A stretch of 64,000 nucleotides of DNA from an uncultured Prevotellaceae bacterium (GTDB lineage Bacteria > Bacteroidota > Bacteroidia > Bacteroidales > Bacteroidaceae). Shown here piece by piece: positions 43,053-52,377 of this stretch (within the stretch, counting starts at the first letter, position 1; each line of letters opens with the position of its first letter). Under the pieces are notes generated by a model, which was not told the DNA's origin, searched no databases, and worked only from the letters and a program-made list of their open reading frames with translations. A program made the position numbers and the translations under genes. The stretch lies in the NCBI GenBank assembly GCA_947169115.1, contig CAMVOK010000015.1, positions 16,408 through 80,407 of the forward strand, read 5' to 3'.

Positions 43053-43670
43053 TTACTTCAGAACGCTAACGATTGAACCATTATATCCGGGAACACTACC
43101 CTTGATGAGCAAGAGATTGTGCTCGGGAATTACTTTTAACACTTGCAAGTTGTGCGTAGTCACGCGCTTGTTGCCCATTTGACCACCCATACGCAGACCC
43201 TTGAACACCTTGGCGGGATAAGAGCAGGCACCGATAGAACCGGGCTTGCGCAGACGGTCGTCCTGACCGTGTGTTGCCTGGCCTACACCACCGAAACCAT
43301 GACGCTTTACAACGCCCTGGAAACCGCGACCCTTAGACGTACCTATTACGTCAACATAAAGGGTATCGGCGAACAGGTCAACGGTGACGGTGTCACCCAG
43401 ATTCATCTCCTGTTCGAAACCTGTGAACTCGGCCAAGTGTCTCTTGGGAGTGGTACCAGCCTTCTGGAAGTGACCCTTCATGGGGGCGGAGGTATTCTTC
43501 TCCTTAGCTTCCTCATAGCCGAGTTGAACGGCTGCATAGCCATCCTTCTCAACGCTCTTAATCTGTGTAACCACGCAAGGACCTACTTCGATAACAGTGC
43601 ATGGTACATTCTTACCCTCGGCACTGAAAACGGATGTCATTCCGATTTTTTTTCCTAATAATCCTGGCAT
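43053..43670 (-). CDS. rplC: 50S ribosomal protein L3
   Basis: The 205-residue protein is L3, whose extension reaches the peptidyl transferase centre. Blocks: [60 protein letters not shown] and [20 protein letters not shown]. It follows rpsJ by 59 bp, with a small TATAG-type repeat in the gap. Confidence 0.98.
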   Translation of the reverse strand: MPGLLGKKIGMTSVFSAEGKNVPCTVIEVGPCVVTQIKSVEKDGYAAVQLGYEEAKEKNTSAPMKGHFQKAGTTPKRHLAEFTGFEQEMNLGDTVTVDLFADTLYVDVIGTSKGRGFQGVVKRHGFGGVGQATHGQDDRLRKPGSIGACSYPAKVFKGLRMGGQMGNKRVTTHNLQVLKVIPEHNLLLIKGSVPGYNGSIVSVLK

Positions 43671-43729
43671 TTCAGTTATTTTTAATTAAATTAATATTTA
43701 TAGTACCTATAGTGAATATAGTTCCTATA

Positions 43730-44035
43730 TCAGACTTTGATTTCAACCTCTACACCACTGGGCAATTCCAGTTTCATCAGAGCATCAACGGTCTTAGCCG
43801 TGCTGCTGTAGATATCAATCAGACGCTTGTAGCAGTTCAACTCGAACTGTTCACGGGCCTTCTTGTTAACGAAAGTTGAACGGTTTACAGTGAAGATACG
43901 CTTGTGTGTTGGAAGAGGAATTGGACCACTTACGATGGCGCCACTAACCTTCACCGTCTTCACAATTTTCTCTGCAGACTTATCAACCAGATTATGGTCA
44001 TAAGACTTCAGCTTGATTCTAATTTTCTGACTCAT
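43730..44035 (-). CDS. rpsJ: 30S ribosomal protein S10
   Basis: The 101-residue protein is S10 of the 30S head, also a partner of NusB in antitermination. Blocks: [40 protein letters not shown] and [20 protein letters not shown]. It is the first gene of the S10 part and follows fusA by 91 bp, with a strong hairpin in between. Confidence 0.98.
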   Translation of the reverse strand: MSQKIRIKLKSYDHNLVDKSAEKIVKTVKVSGAIVSGPIPLPTHKRIFTVNRSTFVNKKAREQFELNCYKRLIDIYSSTAKTVDALMKLELPSGVEVEIKV

Positions 44036-44077
44036 CTTGATAATTTACAATTTAATTATTTACAATTTACTATTTGT

Positions 44078-44113
44078 GGCTGCCGCCAAAGAGTCATTTG
44101 CTCGGCGGCAGCC
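44078..44113 (+). other. Strong GC-rich hairpin between fusA and rpsJ
   Basis: GGCTGCCGCC pairs perfectly with GGCGGCAGCC (10 bp) around a 16-base loop. The T-run (TTTTTCTC) lies on the plus-strand side, opposite to the direction of the ribosomal genes, so on the minus strand this is a stable hairpin without a terminator T-run. It lies 13 bp after the fusA stop. It may stabilise the upstream transcript end or process the str/S10 boundary. Confidence 0.7.
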
Positions 44114-44126
44114 TTTTTCTCATAAT

Positions 44127-46244
44127 TTACACAAGGTCAACACGGCCCTTGATTTCTTCCAGGACAGCCTTGGCGATACCCGTGCTCACAGGAGCATGGT
44201 GATCGTAGGTCATCGAAGAAGTTGCACGACCAGAGGTGATGGTACGCAGAGCGGTTACATAACCGAACATCTCTGCCAGGGGAACCATAGCCTTTACCAG
44301 ACGGGCACCCGTACGAGTAGTATCCATACCCTCTACCTGGCCACGACGTTTGTTCAAGTCACCGATAACGTCACCCATGTTCTCTTCAGGAGTAACAACC
44401 TCCAGACGCATGATGGGTTCCATCAGTACGGGCTTAGCCTGTGCACAAGCGTTCTTGTAAGCCTGGATAGCGCAGATTTCGAATGAAAGCTGGTCAGAGT
44501 CCACGGGATGGAAAGAACCATCGAGCAGTTCTACCTTCATGCTGTCCATGGGGAAGCCACCGAGCACACCATTCTTCATGGCACTCTCGAAACCCTTTTG
44601 AACACTGGGGATGAACTCCTTGGGAATATTACCGCCAGTTACCAGATTACTGAACTGCAAGCCACCCTCCTTATAGTCCTCATCAACGGGACCAACATTA
44701 ACGATGATGTCGGCAAACTTACCACGACCACCGGACTGCTTCTTGTAAACCTCACGCAGGTTAACGGTCTTGGTGATAGCCTCCTTGTAGTTCACCTGGG
44801 GCTTACCCTGGTTACATTCTACCTTGAACTCACGCTTCAGACGGTCGATAATAATATCGAGGTGTAACTCACCCATACCACTGATGACGGTCTGGCCACT
44901 CTGCTCGTCGGTGCGAACCGTGAAGGTGGGATCCTCTTCTGCCAACTTGGCCAAGCCATTTGACAGTTTGTCGAGGTCTTTCTGGGTCTTGGGCTCGACG
45001 GCGATACCAATAACGGGATCGGGGAAGTCCATGGACTCCAGTACGATGGGGGCATCCTCATCACAGAGAGTATCACCCGTACGGATATCCTTGAAACCAA
45101 CACCTGCGCCAATGTCACCTGCACCAATAACCTCTACTGGATTCTGGTGATTAGAGTGCATCTGGAACAGACGGCTCACACGCTCCTTCTTGCCAGAACG
45201 AACATTGTAGGTATAAGAACCTGCCTCAATCTTACCACTATATACACGGAAGAAGGTCAGGCGACCAACATACGGGTCAGTGGCAATCTTAAAGGCCAGA
45301 GCTGCTGTCTTTTCGTCCTCGCTGGGCTTACGATCCTCTTCTTCGCCCGTGTCAGGGTTGGTACCAACGATAGCAGGAGTATCCAGAGGAGAGGGCAAGA
45401 ACATGCAGACATAGTCAAGCAGTTTCTGCACACCCTTGTTCTTGAACGAAGAGCCACAGGTCATGGGCACGAGGTCAAGATTGAGCGTGCCCTTACGGAT
45501 AGCAGCAATCACCTCTTCCTCAGTCAGGCTGTCGGGATCCTCAAAGTACTTCTCCATAAGGCTCTCATCCTGCTCAGCAGCCTGCTCAATAAGTTTTGCA
45601 CGCCACTCTTCGCATTCGTCCTTCATGTCTGCGGGAATCTCTTCCACGCTATATTCAGCACCCATTGTCTCATCGTGCCACAGGATGGCTTTCATCTGAA
45701 TCAGGTCAACGATACCCTTAAAGTTCTCCTCAGAGCCAATGGGCACGGCGATAACTGCAGGGGTAGCACCCAATACATCCTTCATCTGACGCACAACCTC
45801 GAAAAAGTCGGCACCAGAACGGTCCATCTTGTTCACGTAACCCATACGGGGAACATTGTACTTATCAGCCTGACGCCATACAGTCTCAGACTGAGGCTCA
45901 ACGCCACCTACTGCGCAGTAAGCAGCAACGGCACCGTCCAGCACGCGCAGAGAACGCTCCACCTCAGCGGTGAAGTCCACGTGTCCCGGAGTGTCAATCA
46001 GGTTAATCTTGTACTCCTTGCCGTTCCACTTCCAGTTACAGGTGGTAGCAGCAGAGGTGATAGTGATACCACGCTCCTGCTCCTGGGCCATCCAGTCCAT
46101 GGTAGCAGCACCATCGTGCACCTCACCAATCTTGTGAGTCTTACCTGTGTAGAACAGGATACGCTCAGAGGTAGTCGTCTTACCGGCATCGATGTGAGCC
46201 ATGATACCGATGTTGCGGGTCAAATGTAGATCTTGTTTTGCCAT
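44127..46244 (-). CDS. fusA: Elongation factor G
   Basis: The 705-residue GTPase drives translocation and, with RRF, ribosome recycling. GTP motifs are intact: [19 protein letters not shown] (G1), RGITITSAA (G2), DTPGHVDF (G3), NKMD (G4). Domain IV shows [18 protein letters not shown] and the C terminus [15 protein letters not shown]. The sequence of the drug region is not changed in an obvious way. It lies 28 bp after rpsG. Confidence 0.98.
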   Translation of the reverse strand: MAKQDLHLTRNIGIMAHIDAGKTTTSERILFYTGKTHKIGEVHDGAATMDWMAQEQERGITITSAATTCNWKWNGKEYKINLIDTPGHVDFTAEVERSLRVLDGAVAAYCAVGGVEPQSETVWRQADKYNVPRMGYVNKMDRSGADFFEVVRQMKDVLGATPAVIAVPIGSEENFKGIVDLIQMKAILWHDETMGAEYSVEEIPADMKDECEEWRAKLIEQAAEQDESLMEKYFEDPDSLTEEEVIAAIRKGTLNLDLVPMTCGSSFKNKGVQKLLDYVCMFLPSPLDTPAIVGTNPDTGEEEDRKPSEDEKTAALAFKIATDPYVGRLTFFRVYSGKIEAGSYTYNVRSGKKERVSRLFQMHSNHQNPVEVIGAGDIGAGVGFKDIRTGDTLCDEDAPIVLESMDFPDPVIGIAVEPKTQKDLDKLSNGLAKLAEEDPTFTVRTDEQSGQTVISGMGELHLDIIIDRLKREFKVECNQGKPQVNYKEAITKTVNLREVYKKQSGGRGKFADIIVNVGPVDEDYKEGGLQFSNLVTGGNIPKEFIPSVQKGFESAMKNGVLGGFPMDSMKVELLDGSFHPVDSDQLSFEICAIQAYKNACAQAKPVLMEPIMRLEVVTPEENMGDVIGDLNKRRGQVEGMDTTRTGARLVKAMVPLAEMFGYVTALRTITSGRATSSMTYDHHAPVSTGIAKAVLEEIKGRVDLV

Positions 46245-46272
46245 TTTTCTTAATCCTTACGATGTGAGGGAA

Positions 46273-46749
46273 TTAGAAACGGAAGTGTGCGAATGCACGG
46301 TTTGCCTCAGCCATACGGTGCATATCTTCCTTACGTTTGAAGGCACCACCCTGCTCGTTATAGGCATCCATAATCTCGGCAGCCAGTTTGTCGGCCATAG
46401 TCTTACCACCACGCTTACGAGCGTAGGAAATCATGTTCTTCATCGAAACAGACTCCTTACGGTCGGGACGGATTTCCGTGGGCACCTGGAAAGTAGCACC
46501 ACCGATACGACGGCTCTTAACCTCCACCTGTGGAGTTATCTTGTCCAGAGCCTCCTTCCAAATCTGGAGGGCGGGCTTCTCTTCACTCTTCATCTTCTCA
46601 CCCACGAGTTCCAGGGCGCTATAGAAGATGCTGTACGAAATACTCTTCTTACCAGAGTACATCAGGTGGTTCACAAACTTAGACACCTTCACGTCGCCAA
46701 ACACGGGATCGGGAAGGATAATACGCTTCTTTGGTTTTGCTTTACGCAT
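46273..46749 (-). CDS. rpsG: 30S ribosomal protein S7
   Basis: The 158-residue protein is S7, the organiser of the 30S head. Blocks: [40 protein letters not shown] and [20 protein letters not shown]. In E. coli S7 represses the str operon by binding the rpsL-rpsG gap; here that gap is 114 bp and holds a small GCTCC/GGAGC hairpin (46796-46809). This is only an inference about regulation. Confidence 0.97.
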   Translation of the reverse strand: MRKAKPKKRIILPDPVFGDVKVSKFVNHLMYSGKKSISYSIFYSALELVGEKMKSEEKPALQIWKEALDKITPQVEVKSRRIGGATFQVPTEIRPDRKESVSMKNMISYARKRGGKTMADKLAAEIMDAYNEQGGAFKRKEDMHRMAEANRAFAHFRF

Positions 46750-46863
46750 TTGTTTTGGGTTTTGTGTTCAGGGCTGTATTCTCGCGTTCTTCAGAGCTCC
46801 CTCCGGAGCCTTACTCAACCTTAGTTTACAACTCAAAACGATTAATTCTTAATTTTTCTCTTT

Positions 46864-47244
46864 TCACTTCTTAGCCTTGGGACGCTTAGCACCATACTTC
46901 GAGCGACGCTGTGTACGGTTGGCAACGCCAGCAGTATCAAGCGTACCGCGAACGATGTGGTAACGTACACCTGGCAGGTCCTTCACACGACCGCCACGCA
47001 CCAGCACGATACTGTGCTCCTGCAAGTTGTGTCCCTCTCCGGGAATGTAACTGTTCACTTCTTTCTGGTTCGTCAGGCGAACACGGGCGACCTTTCTCAT
47101 CGCCGAATTAGGCTTCTTAGGTGTGGTGGTATAGACACGCACGCAAACACCGCGACGCTGAGGACAGCTGTCCAAAGCAGGGCTCTTGCTCTTGTCTGCC
47201 AACACAGCACGGCCTTTTCTTACCAATTGTTGAATTGTAGGCAT
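46864..47244 (-). CDS. rpsL: 30S ribosomal protein S12
   Basis: The 126-residue protein is S12 at the decoding centre. Blocks: [60 protein letters not shown] and [20 protein letters not shown]. The Lys in TPKKPNSA and the Lys in RVKDLPG, whose changes give streptomycin resistance in other species, are present. It is the first gene of the str part. Confidence 0.98.
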   Translation of the reverse strand: MPTIQQLVRKGRAVLADKSKSPALDSCPQRRGVCVRVYTTTPKKPNSAMRKVARVRLTNQKEVNSYIPGEGHNLQEHSIVLVRGGRVKDLPGVRYHIVRGTLDTAGVANRTQRRSKYGAKRPKAKK

Positions 47245-47326
47245 TTTGTTTTTAGTTTATATTATTATTTATGTATTTTCAGTCATTTATGGGTCTCAAA
47301 CGGGCACAATTTGCCTATTCGGGGTG

Positions 47327-47334
47327 CAAAGTTA
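47327..47334 (-). promoter_or_regulatory. Probable -7 element for the str/S10 block
   Basis: TAACTTTG on the minus strand matches the consensus and shares the TTCGTAACTTTG context with the etfB promoter. It lies 82 bp before the rpsL start, leaving a leader of about 75 bases. The -33 element is unclear. Confidence 0.6.
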
Positions 47335-47596
47335 CGAATAATATCTGAAAACACCATATATTCCCGGCCTTTATTTCGTCCCAATAGGCTTAAAATACCA
47401 CTTTTTAAGAAGAATTAACATATTTAATACATATTAGCAAAACAAGAGTACACGTTCCTTCGATCGTTTCCACACACGCGCGTAATATATAATAGGTATA
47501 AGGGGAAGAATATGGTCTGTTGCCACATCCCAATCATACGAATAGAAATATTCGTTTTTATTCCAGTCAGAGACCTTATATATCAGAAATAATCAC

Positions 47597-47604
47597 TATA
47601 TTTG
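47597..47604 (+). promoter_or_regulatory. Probable -7 element for the SGNH/SASA gene
   Basis: TATATTTG matches the -7 consensus and lies 33 bp before the start codon at 47638. No clear -33 element. Confidence 0.6.
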
Positions 47605-47637
47605 CCAACAAAAGCATTACAAAAGACATTTATCACC

Positions 47638-49707
47638 ATGAAAAGAACGACACTGATGTTGTGTGCACTACTCTGCACAGCCATCCTCTTCGCATCGAAA
47701 AACAAACCCATCCGCGTGAGTTGCATCGGCAACAGCATCACCTATGGGACAGGACTGCAACAGCCTGAACTCTACTCCTACCCTACCCAGCTGCAACAAT
47801 TATTGGGCGAGGACTACGAGGTGGGACGCTTCGGAAAGCCTGGAGCCACACTGCTTCGACGTGCCTTCCGCCCCTTTTTTGCCCAACAAGAGTTCCAACA
47901 GGCCATGGACTTCCACGGCGACATCGCTGTCATCCACCTTGGCATCAACGATACCGACCCACGCGCCTGGCCAAACTATCGCGACGAATTCATTGCCGAC
48001 TACTCAGCCCTCATAGACTCCGTACGCAAGTCCAACCCCAAGTGCCGTATTCTAATAGCAAGGCTGACTCCCATTTCCGATCGTCACCACCGCTTCCTCT
48101 CCGGCACACGCGACTGGCATCGCGAAATCACACAAGCCATCGAACAAGTAGCACAGCGCAAGGGATGTGAACTTTTCTCCTTCTTCGAGCCCTTACATAA
48201 GCGTCCCGAACTCTTTCCTGACGGCATCCACCCCAACCGTGAGGGTTACGCACTAATGGCTCAGATTGTCTATAGTGCCATCACAGGCGACTACGGAGGC
48301 CTAAGTCTTCCCACCTACTACACCGACAACATGGTGCTACCTCGCAATCGAACTTTTCCCATACAAGGAACAGCAAACGTCGGAGACAAAGTAACCTTAC
48401 GTATCAACGGCCAGCGCCATTATGCCAAGACGGGTAAGGACGGCCGTTGGTGTGTGATGGTCAATCCTTTGCCCTCGGGTGGTCCCTATACGTTGACCGT
48501 AAGTACCTCCGAACGCGAGATTGTCCTGCACAACATCATGGCGGGTGAGCTTTGGCTATGTTCAGGACAGTCAAACATGGAGTTCCAACTCCAGCAATGT
48601 GCCACAGGAGAGGCCGACATTCCCCAGTCGGACTATCCCAACATCCGCTTGCTTAACCTCGAGGCTCTCTGGCGCACCGACAACGTACAATGGCCTGCCA
48701 GTGCTTTAGACAGTATTAACAAACTTCAGTACTATACCGATTCCGGGTGGCAGCTCTGCACCCCGAAGACTTCCCCCCGGTTCAGTGCCATCGGCTACTA
48801 TTTTGCACGCGAACTGCAAGACAGACTCCAGTGCCCCATCGGTGTCATCAACAATGCCATAGGGGGCAGTCCTGCCGAAGCATGGATAGACCGCTGGACA
48901 CTGGAATATCAGTTCCCCGAGATTCTGCGCGACTGGACTCACAACGACTTCATCCAAGACTGGGTGCGCGGACGTGCCGAACGCAACATGGGCGAAGGTC
49001 ACAACCCTCTGCAACGCCATCCCTATCAGCCCTGCTACCTCTACGAGGCCAGCATCGACCTACTCCGTGCGCTACCCATCTCTGGTGTCATCTGGTATCA
49101 AGGCGAAAGCAATGCCCACAACAAGGATGCCCACAATCGCCTGTTCCCACTACTCGTCAAGAGTTGGCGTAAGGCATGGAATCGCGACGACCTGCCCTTC
49201 TATTACGTCCAGCTTTCCAGCATCGAACGTCCATCATGGCCATGGTTCCGCGATTCCCAACGTCTCCTGCTTACCCAGATTCCACATTCCGGCATGGCTG
49301 TATCGTCCGACCTTGGACATGCCAGCGATGTGCATCCGCGTAACAAACGTCCCATTGGTCACCGTCTGGCGGTCCTGGCTCTGCACAACGACTACGGCTA
49401 CACCTCTGTTGTTCCCTCTGGTCCCTTGTTCCGTTCCGTTCATTTCAAGGGTCGTGAGGCATGGATCAGCTTCGACTATGCCGAGGGCTTGCGTTCTGCT
49501 GATGAAAAACCCCTGCGAACCTTCGAGGTAGCGGAGTTCCCGGGTGAGTACTATCCTGCACAAGCAGAAATCGTAGGCAGTCAGGTTCGCCTCACCAGCA
49601 AGGAGGTTAAGCATCCCCACTATGTTCGCTACGCTTGGCAACCCTTCACCACGGCCAACCTCGAGAATGGTGCCGGCTTGCCAGCTTCCACATTCCAGAG
49701 TGAGTAG
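47638..49707 (+). CDS. Two-domain SGNH hydrolase plus sialate O-acetylesterase-like protein
   Basis: The 689-residue protein starts at the ATG at 47638 (MKRTTLMLCALLCTAILFAS, a signal peptide); an upstream in-frame start would add an unlikely leader. Domain 1 (about 25-230) is SGNH/GDSL: CIGNSITYG (Ser33), HLGINDTDP and DGIHPNREGY. Domain 2 (about 240-680) is sialate O-acetylesterase-like: CSGQSNMEF (Ser312), NAIGGSPAEAW, WYQGESNA and SDLGHASDVHPRNK (His566). The two halves are both acetylesterase-type, so the protein may remove acetyl groups from two positions of sialic acid or another acetylated glycan. It has no close partner gene on the same strand. Confidence 0.88.
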   Translation: MKRTTLMLCALLCTAILFASKNKPIRVSCIGNSITYGTGLQQPELYSYPTQLQQLLGEDYEVGRFGKPGATLLRRAFRPFFAQQEFQQAMDFHGDIAVIHLGINDTDPRAWPNYRDEFIADYSALIDSVRKSNPKCRILIARLTPISDRHHRFLSGTRDWHREITQAIEQVAQRKGCELFSFFEPLHKRPELFPDGIHPNREGYALMAQIVYSAITGDYGGLSLPTYYTDNMVLPRNRTFPIQGTANVGDKVTLRINGQRHYAKTGKDGRWCVMVNPLPSGGPYTLTVSTSEREIVLHNIMAGELWLCSGQSNMEFQLQQCATGEADIPQSDYPNIRLLNLEALWRTDNVQWPASALDSINKLQYYTDSGWQLCTPKTSPRFSAIGYYFARELQDRLQCPIGVINNAIGGSPAEAWIDRWTLEYQFPEILRDWTHNDFIQDWVRGRAERNMGEGHNPLQRHPYQPCYLYEASIDLLRALPISGVIWYQGESNAHNKDAHNRLFPLLVKSWRKAWNRDDLPFYYVQLSSIERPSWPWFRDSQRLLLTQIPHSGMAVSSDLGHASDVHPRNKRPIGHRLAVLALHNDYGYTSVVPSGPLFRSVHFKGREAWISFDYAEGLRSADEKPLRTFEVAEFPGEYYPAQAEIVGSQVRLTSKEVKHPHYVRYAWQPFTTANLENGAGLPASTFQSE

Positions 49708-50130
49708 CACGAACTCGCTGAAAATTTTGTAACATAGGGCTGCACGACAGGGAACTTAATCTATAACAGCATAGTGAGCAACAACTCCAGACGTTGCTTG
49801 CAGGAAATGAGGTTTAAAGACTATCCAGCAACGCTCGGAGACGTTGTCCACTATCTTCAACTACGATAACTCATACACAGGCAGATATGGGACGTTGCTC
49901 GCACGGGTAGTAGCCTTTGCGACCTCGGACAATGTCTGTTGTCCGTATCGGACGTGCAACATCGTCCCATACGGGCTAACGACATTGCTCCCTTTTTCTG
50001 TCTCTATCGTCCTATGGGGAATGCAATACTTTTGTTCCGTGTCTCGAAATACTATTGCACCGCCCTACCATTGCCCATGCACAAGGTATAACAAGCACAA
50101 GTTAAGCAGCAAGCATGGATAAGCAAATGA
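49708..50130. other. Structured gene-free region with degenerate ~50-bp repeats
   Basis: No reading frame looks real. The motif GACGTTG occurs at 49790, 49840 and 49891, about 50 bases apart, twice within a small inverted repeat (AGCAAC/GTTGCT and CAACG/CGTTG). A nested structure follows: ATGGGACG (49887-49894) pairs with CGTCCCAT (49963-49970), and inside it CGGACAA pairs with TTGTCCG (49926-49945). It could be an untranslated RNA or the decayed trace of a repeat. Confidence 0.45.
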
Positions 50131-50166
50131 AAAGGGGCATGTCTGTTGATTCAGACACGCCCCTTT
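50126..50166 (-). terminator. Terminator after the Cys-rich lipoprotein gene
   Basis: AAAGGGGC and GCCCCTTT pair, extended inside by TGTCTG/CAGACA. On the minus strand TTTTC follows. It lies 22 bp past the stop of the minus-strand lipoprotein gene and may also stop plus-strand transcripts. Confidence 0.8.
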
Positions 50167-50188
50167 GGGTTACAAACGAAACGGGAGA

Positions 50189-50584
50189 TTAGAGTCCCAG
50201 CTTCTTGGCAGCTGCAGCAGCGCCTTTCTCGATCTGCTTGTTGGCTTCTTCCTGACCCTTGTTGATGGTGCTCTTGGCAGTTTCCTTGCCAGCCTCAACA
50301 GCAGCGTCCTTTACCTGATTGGCAGCATCGACAGCTGTTTCCTTAACGGTCTTCTCAGCAGCCTCAGCCTCGGTAGCCTCAGTCTCAGCGGCAGTAGCCT
50401 CAGCAGCCTCAGCCTTCTCTGGGCAAGCAGCACACTCATCCTGGCCACACTGGCAGGGTTCGCATTCGCAAGTTTCGCACTTGCATGCACAAGAATCTTC
50501 ACACTCAGCTTTCTCGGTCTTGTTACCACAAGAAACGAAGGAAATGGCAGCTACAGCCATTACCATTGCAAATAACTTTTTCAT
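50189..50584 (-). CDS. Cysteine-rich lipoprotein with an alanine/glutamate helix, unknown function
   Basis: I do not recognise this 131-residue protein. It has a lipoprotein signal (AISFVSCGNK, Cys19). Residues about 25-55 hold ten Cys in about 26 positions, mostly in CxC and CxxC spacing (ECEDSCACKCETCECEPCQC), which is like a metal-binding segment. A low-complexity Glu/Ala stretch follows, then an amphipathic helix (AANQVKDAAVEAGKETAKST, INKGQEEANKQIEKGAAAAA) resembling stress-related helical repeats. It could bind metals such as zinc or copper at the cell surface, but this is an inference from composition only. It is monocistronic with its own promoter and terminator. Confidence 0.7.
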   Translation of the reverse strand: MKKLFAMVMAVAAISFVSCGNKTEKAECEDSCACKCETCECEPCQCGQDECAACPEKAEAAEATAAETEATEAEAAEKTVKETAVDAANQVKDAAVEAGKETAKSTINKGQEEANKQIEKGAAAAAKKLGL

Positions 50585-50638
50585 TTGAATTTGAGTTAAT
50601 TAGTTATTAGTTTACTGTCTATTTTCGATTTCCGACTG

Positions 50639-50646
50639 CAAAGATA
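50639..50646 (-). promoter_or_regulatory. Probable -7 element for the Cys-rich lipoprotein gene
   Basis: TATCTTTG on the minus strand matches the consensus about 55 bp before the start codon. The plus strand carries another TATCTTTG 44 bp to the right for the divergent gene. Confidence 0.65.
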
Positions 50647-50689
50647 ACACTTTTTGCGATTCTAAGATACGAAACCAAGGCTTTTTTCG

Positions 50690-50697
50690 TATCTTTG
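50690..50697 (+). promoter_or_regulatory. Probable -7 element for the CDP-alcohol phosphotransferase gene
   Basis: TATCTTTG matches the -7 consensus and lies 29 bp before the start at 50726. Confidence 0.65.
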
Positions 50698-50725
50698 CAG
50701 CGAAATTAATACAAAAGGACAAAGT

Positions 50726-51649
50726 ATGAGCCTAACCGAACGGGTGAAAGCAACCATGAAGTCGGAAGACACCGAAGGCGCCTTCGAGCTCTACGTCACA
50801 CGTACGCCCGGCTACCTGTGGGCTTTGTTCTTCAAGGCATTGCACATACACCCGATTGTCGTCACCCTCATTTCCATTGTCATCGGTACCAGTTGTGGCT
50901 ACTTCTTCTACTTCGACGACCTAAAGATGAACCTCATTGGTATGCTGATGCTGATATGGGCCAACTGGTACGACTGTGCTGACGGCCAGTTAGCCCGTAT
51001 GACCAGCCAGCGCACGGCCATCGGACGATTCCTGGATGGACTGGGTGGCGAACTTTGGTTCCTGAGCATCTATGTGTCGTTGGCCTTACGCATGGACGAC
51101 ATCTATGGTTGGTGGATATGGCCCCTGCTCCTGTTTACAGGATTCTACTGCCATGCCCGCCAAGCAGCCTTGGCCGACTATTACCGCAACATCCACCTAT
51201 GGTTCCTGTTTGCAGGAAAGGGGAACGGCAACGAACTGGACCGTTCTTCGCAGACACAGGAGCGTTACGACCTGCTCCATTGGAAACAGGGCGAGTGGAT
51301 GGAGAAGGCATACCTACTTTTCTATATGTTATATACGCGAGGACAGGAGATAGCGACCCCATGGTTCCAACGTTTCTACGAGCAGTTGCAGACCACCTAC
51401 GGCAAAAATATCCCCGATAACCTGCGTCATCGTTTCCGCATAAAGAGCCGTCCCCTGATGAAATACTGCAACATACTGACCTTCGATTCCCGGGTAGGCG
51501 TATTCTTCCTGTCGATACTCACAGGGTGGCTGCTCATGTTCCCGATGTTCGAGATTTTCATCTTGGAACCTCTACGCTACTACGTAAAACACCGCCACGA
51601 AGGTTTCTGCCACGAGTTCTACAACGAATTGACCAACCATGAAGCATGA
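50726..51649 (+). CDS. CDP-alcohol phosphotransferase family membrane protein with altered active-site motif
   Basis: The 307-residue membrane protein has the family motif D83-x2-D86-G87-x2-A90-R91-x8-G100-x3-D104 (YDCADGQLARMTSQRTAIGR then FLDGLGGE). Where the last Asp of the usual pattern is expected (residue 108) there is Gly, with Glu109 next. These enzymes transfer a phospho-alcohol from a CDP compound to an acceptor in the membrane. Four to six membrane helices surround the motif. A long C-terminal part (about 180-260) is cytoplasmic and charged. The gene overlaps the following cytidylyltransferase gene by 11 bases, so the two probably make and use the same CDP-activated substrate. The product could be a phospholipid or a glycan decoration; this is not known. 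Confidence 0.85.
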   Translation: MSLTERVKATMKSEDTEGAFELYVTRTPGYLWALFFKALHIHPIVVTLISIVIGTSCGYFFYFDDLKMNLIGMLMLIWANWYDCADGQLARMTSQRTAIGRFLDGLGGELWFLSIYVSLALRMDDIYGWWIWPLLLFTGFYCHARQAALADYYRNIHLWFLFAGKGNGNELDRSSQTQERYDLLHWKQGEWMEKAYLLFYMLYTRGQEIATPWFQRFYEQLQTTYGKNIPDNLRHRFRIKSRPLMKYCNILTFDSRVGVFFLSILTGWLLMFPMFEIFILEPLRYYVKHRHEGFCHEFYNELTNHEA

Positions 51650-52364
51650 CACCCCTACGATAATCGCCCTTTTGCTGGCTGGAGGCCACGGGTTGCGCAT
51701 GCACACCACACGGCCCAAGCAATTCATTGAGACCGAAGGAGAATCCATCCTATTGCATACGATGAAAGCCTTCGAACGGCATCCGTTGGTCAACGAGATA
51801 TGGGTGGTATGCAACCCTGAATGGGAAAGCTATGTAGCACAGCAAGCCCATATCGGACAGGTGAGCAAGTTCCAGAAAACCATCGAGGCCGGAACTACCA
51901 GTCATCAGTCATTCATCAACGGCATACATGGTCTGGAGGAGGAAGGCAAGGAGACGGACTGCATCGTAATGGTGCACGAAAGCGTGCGCCCCTTTGTTAC
52001 CCACGAAATTATCAGTAACAATATACAAACCTGTCTCGAACAGGGCAATGCCGTGACAGCCATCGGTAGCCACGAAGCCTATATCCGTATTAAGGAAGGG
52101 AAAGACACATCGGAGGGCTATGTGCCACGAGAAGAACTGATGCGTGCCCAGACTCCCGTCACCTTCCGCATGGGCGACCTTTCCGACATCATCCGAAAGG
52201 CAGAGCAACAGGGGATCAACCACTCACAGTCACTCTTTACCCTGGCCAACCAAATAGGATGGTCACCCCTACACATCGTAGAGGGCAACTTGCTGAACTT
52301 CAAGATTACCCTACCCCTCGACGTAGAAGTATATAACCGGCTACGAACGCTATACAGTTTTTAG
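51639..52364 (+). CDS. IspD/TarI-like cytidylyltransferase
   Basis: The 241-residue protein has the nucleotidyltransferase signature IIALLLAGGHGLRM followed by PKQF, then DCIVMVHESVRPFV and a closing EGNLLNFKITLPLDVEVYNR, where the usual KIT(x)P(x)D pattern of the IspD/TarI group is recognisable. IspD makes CDP-methylerythritol for isoprenoids, TarI makes CDP-ribitol. Because it overlaps by 11 bases with a CDP-alcohol phosphotransferase gene, I think it more likely supplies a CDP-polyol to that enzyme than acts in isoprenoid synthesis, but an IspD role is not excluded. A repeat-rich gap follows and separates it from the convergent DUF5686 gene. Confidence 0.85.
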   Translation: MKHDTPTIIALLLAGGHGLRMHTTRPKQFIETEGESILLHTMKAFERHPLVNEIWVVCNPEWESYVAQQAHIGQVSKFQKTIEAGTTSHQSFINGIHGLEEEGKETDCIVMVHESVRPFVTHEIISNNIQTCLEQGNAVTAIGSHEAYIRIKEGKDTSEGYVPREELMRAQTPVTFRMGDLSDIIRKAEQQGINHSQSLFTLANQIGWSPLHIVEGNLLNFKITLPLDVEVYNRLRTLYSF

Positions 52365-52377
52365 ATATAGGGAATTT

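Larger units (their letters stand above)
47245..47637. other. Gene-free divergent region between rpsL and the SGNH/SASA gene
   Basis: The 393-bp stretch has no credible gene. It carries a -7 element on each strand (47327-47334 minus, 47597-47604 plus). The middle (about 47400-47560) is A/T-rich with a short GCGCG and no clear repeat or hairpin. Confidence 0.5.

Noticed and set aside
45147..46229. Open frame of 360 codons opposite fusA
   Set aside because: Shadow of the EF-G coding frame; no domain or promoter is visible.
44127..47244. Rearranged or horizontally acquired ribosomal genes
   Set aside because: Gene order and lengths are the normal Bacteroidota arrangement.
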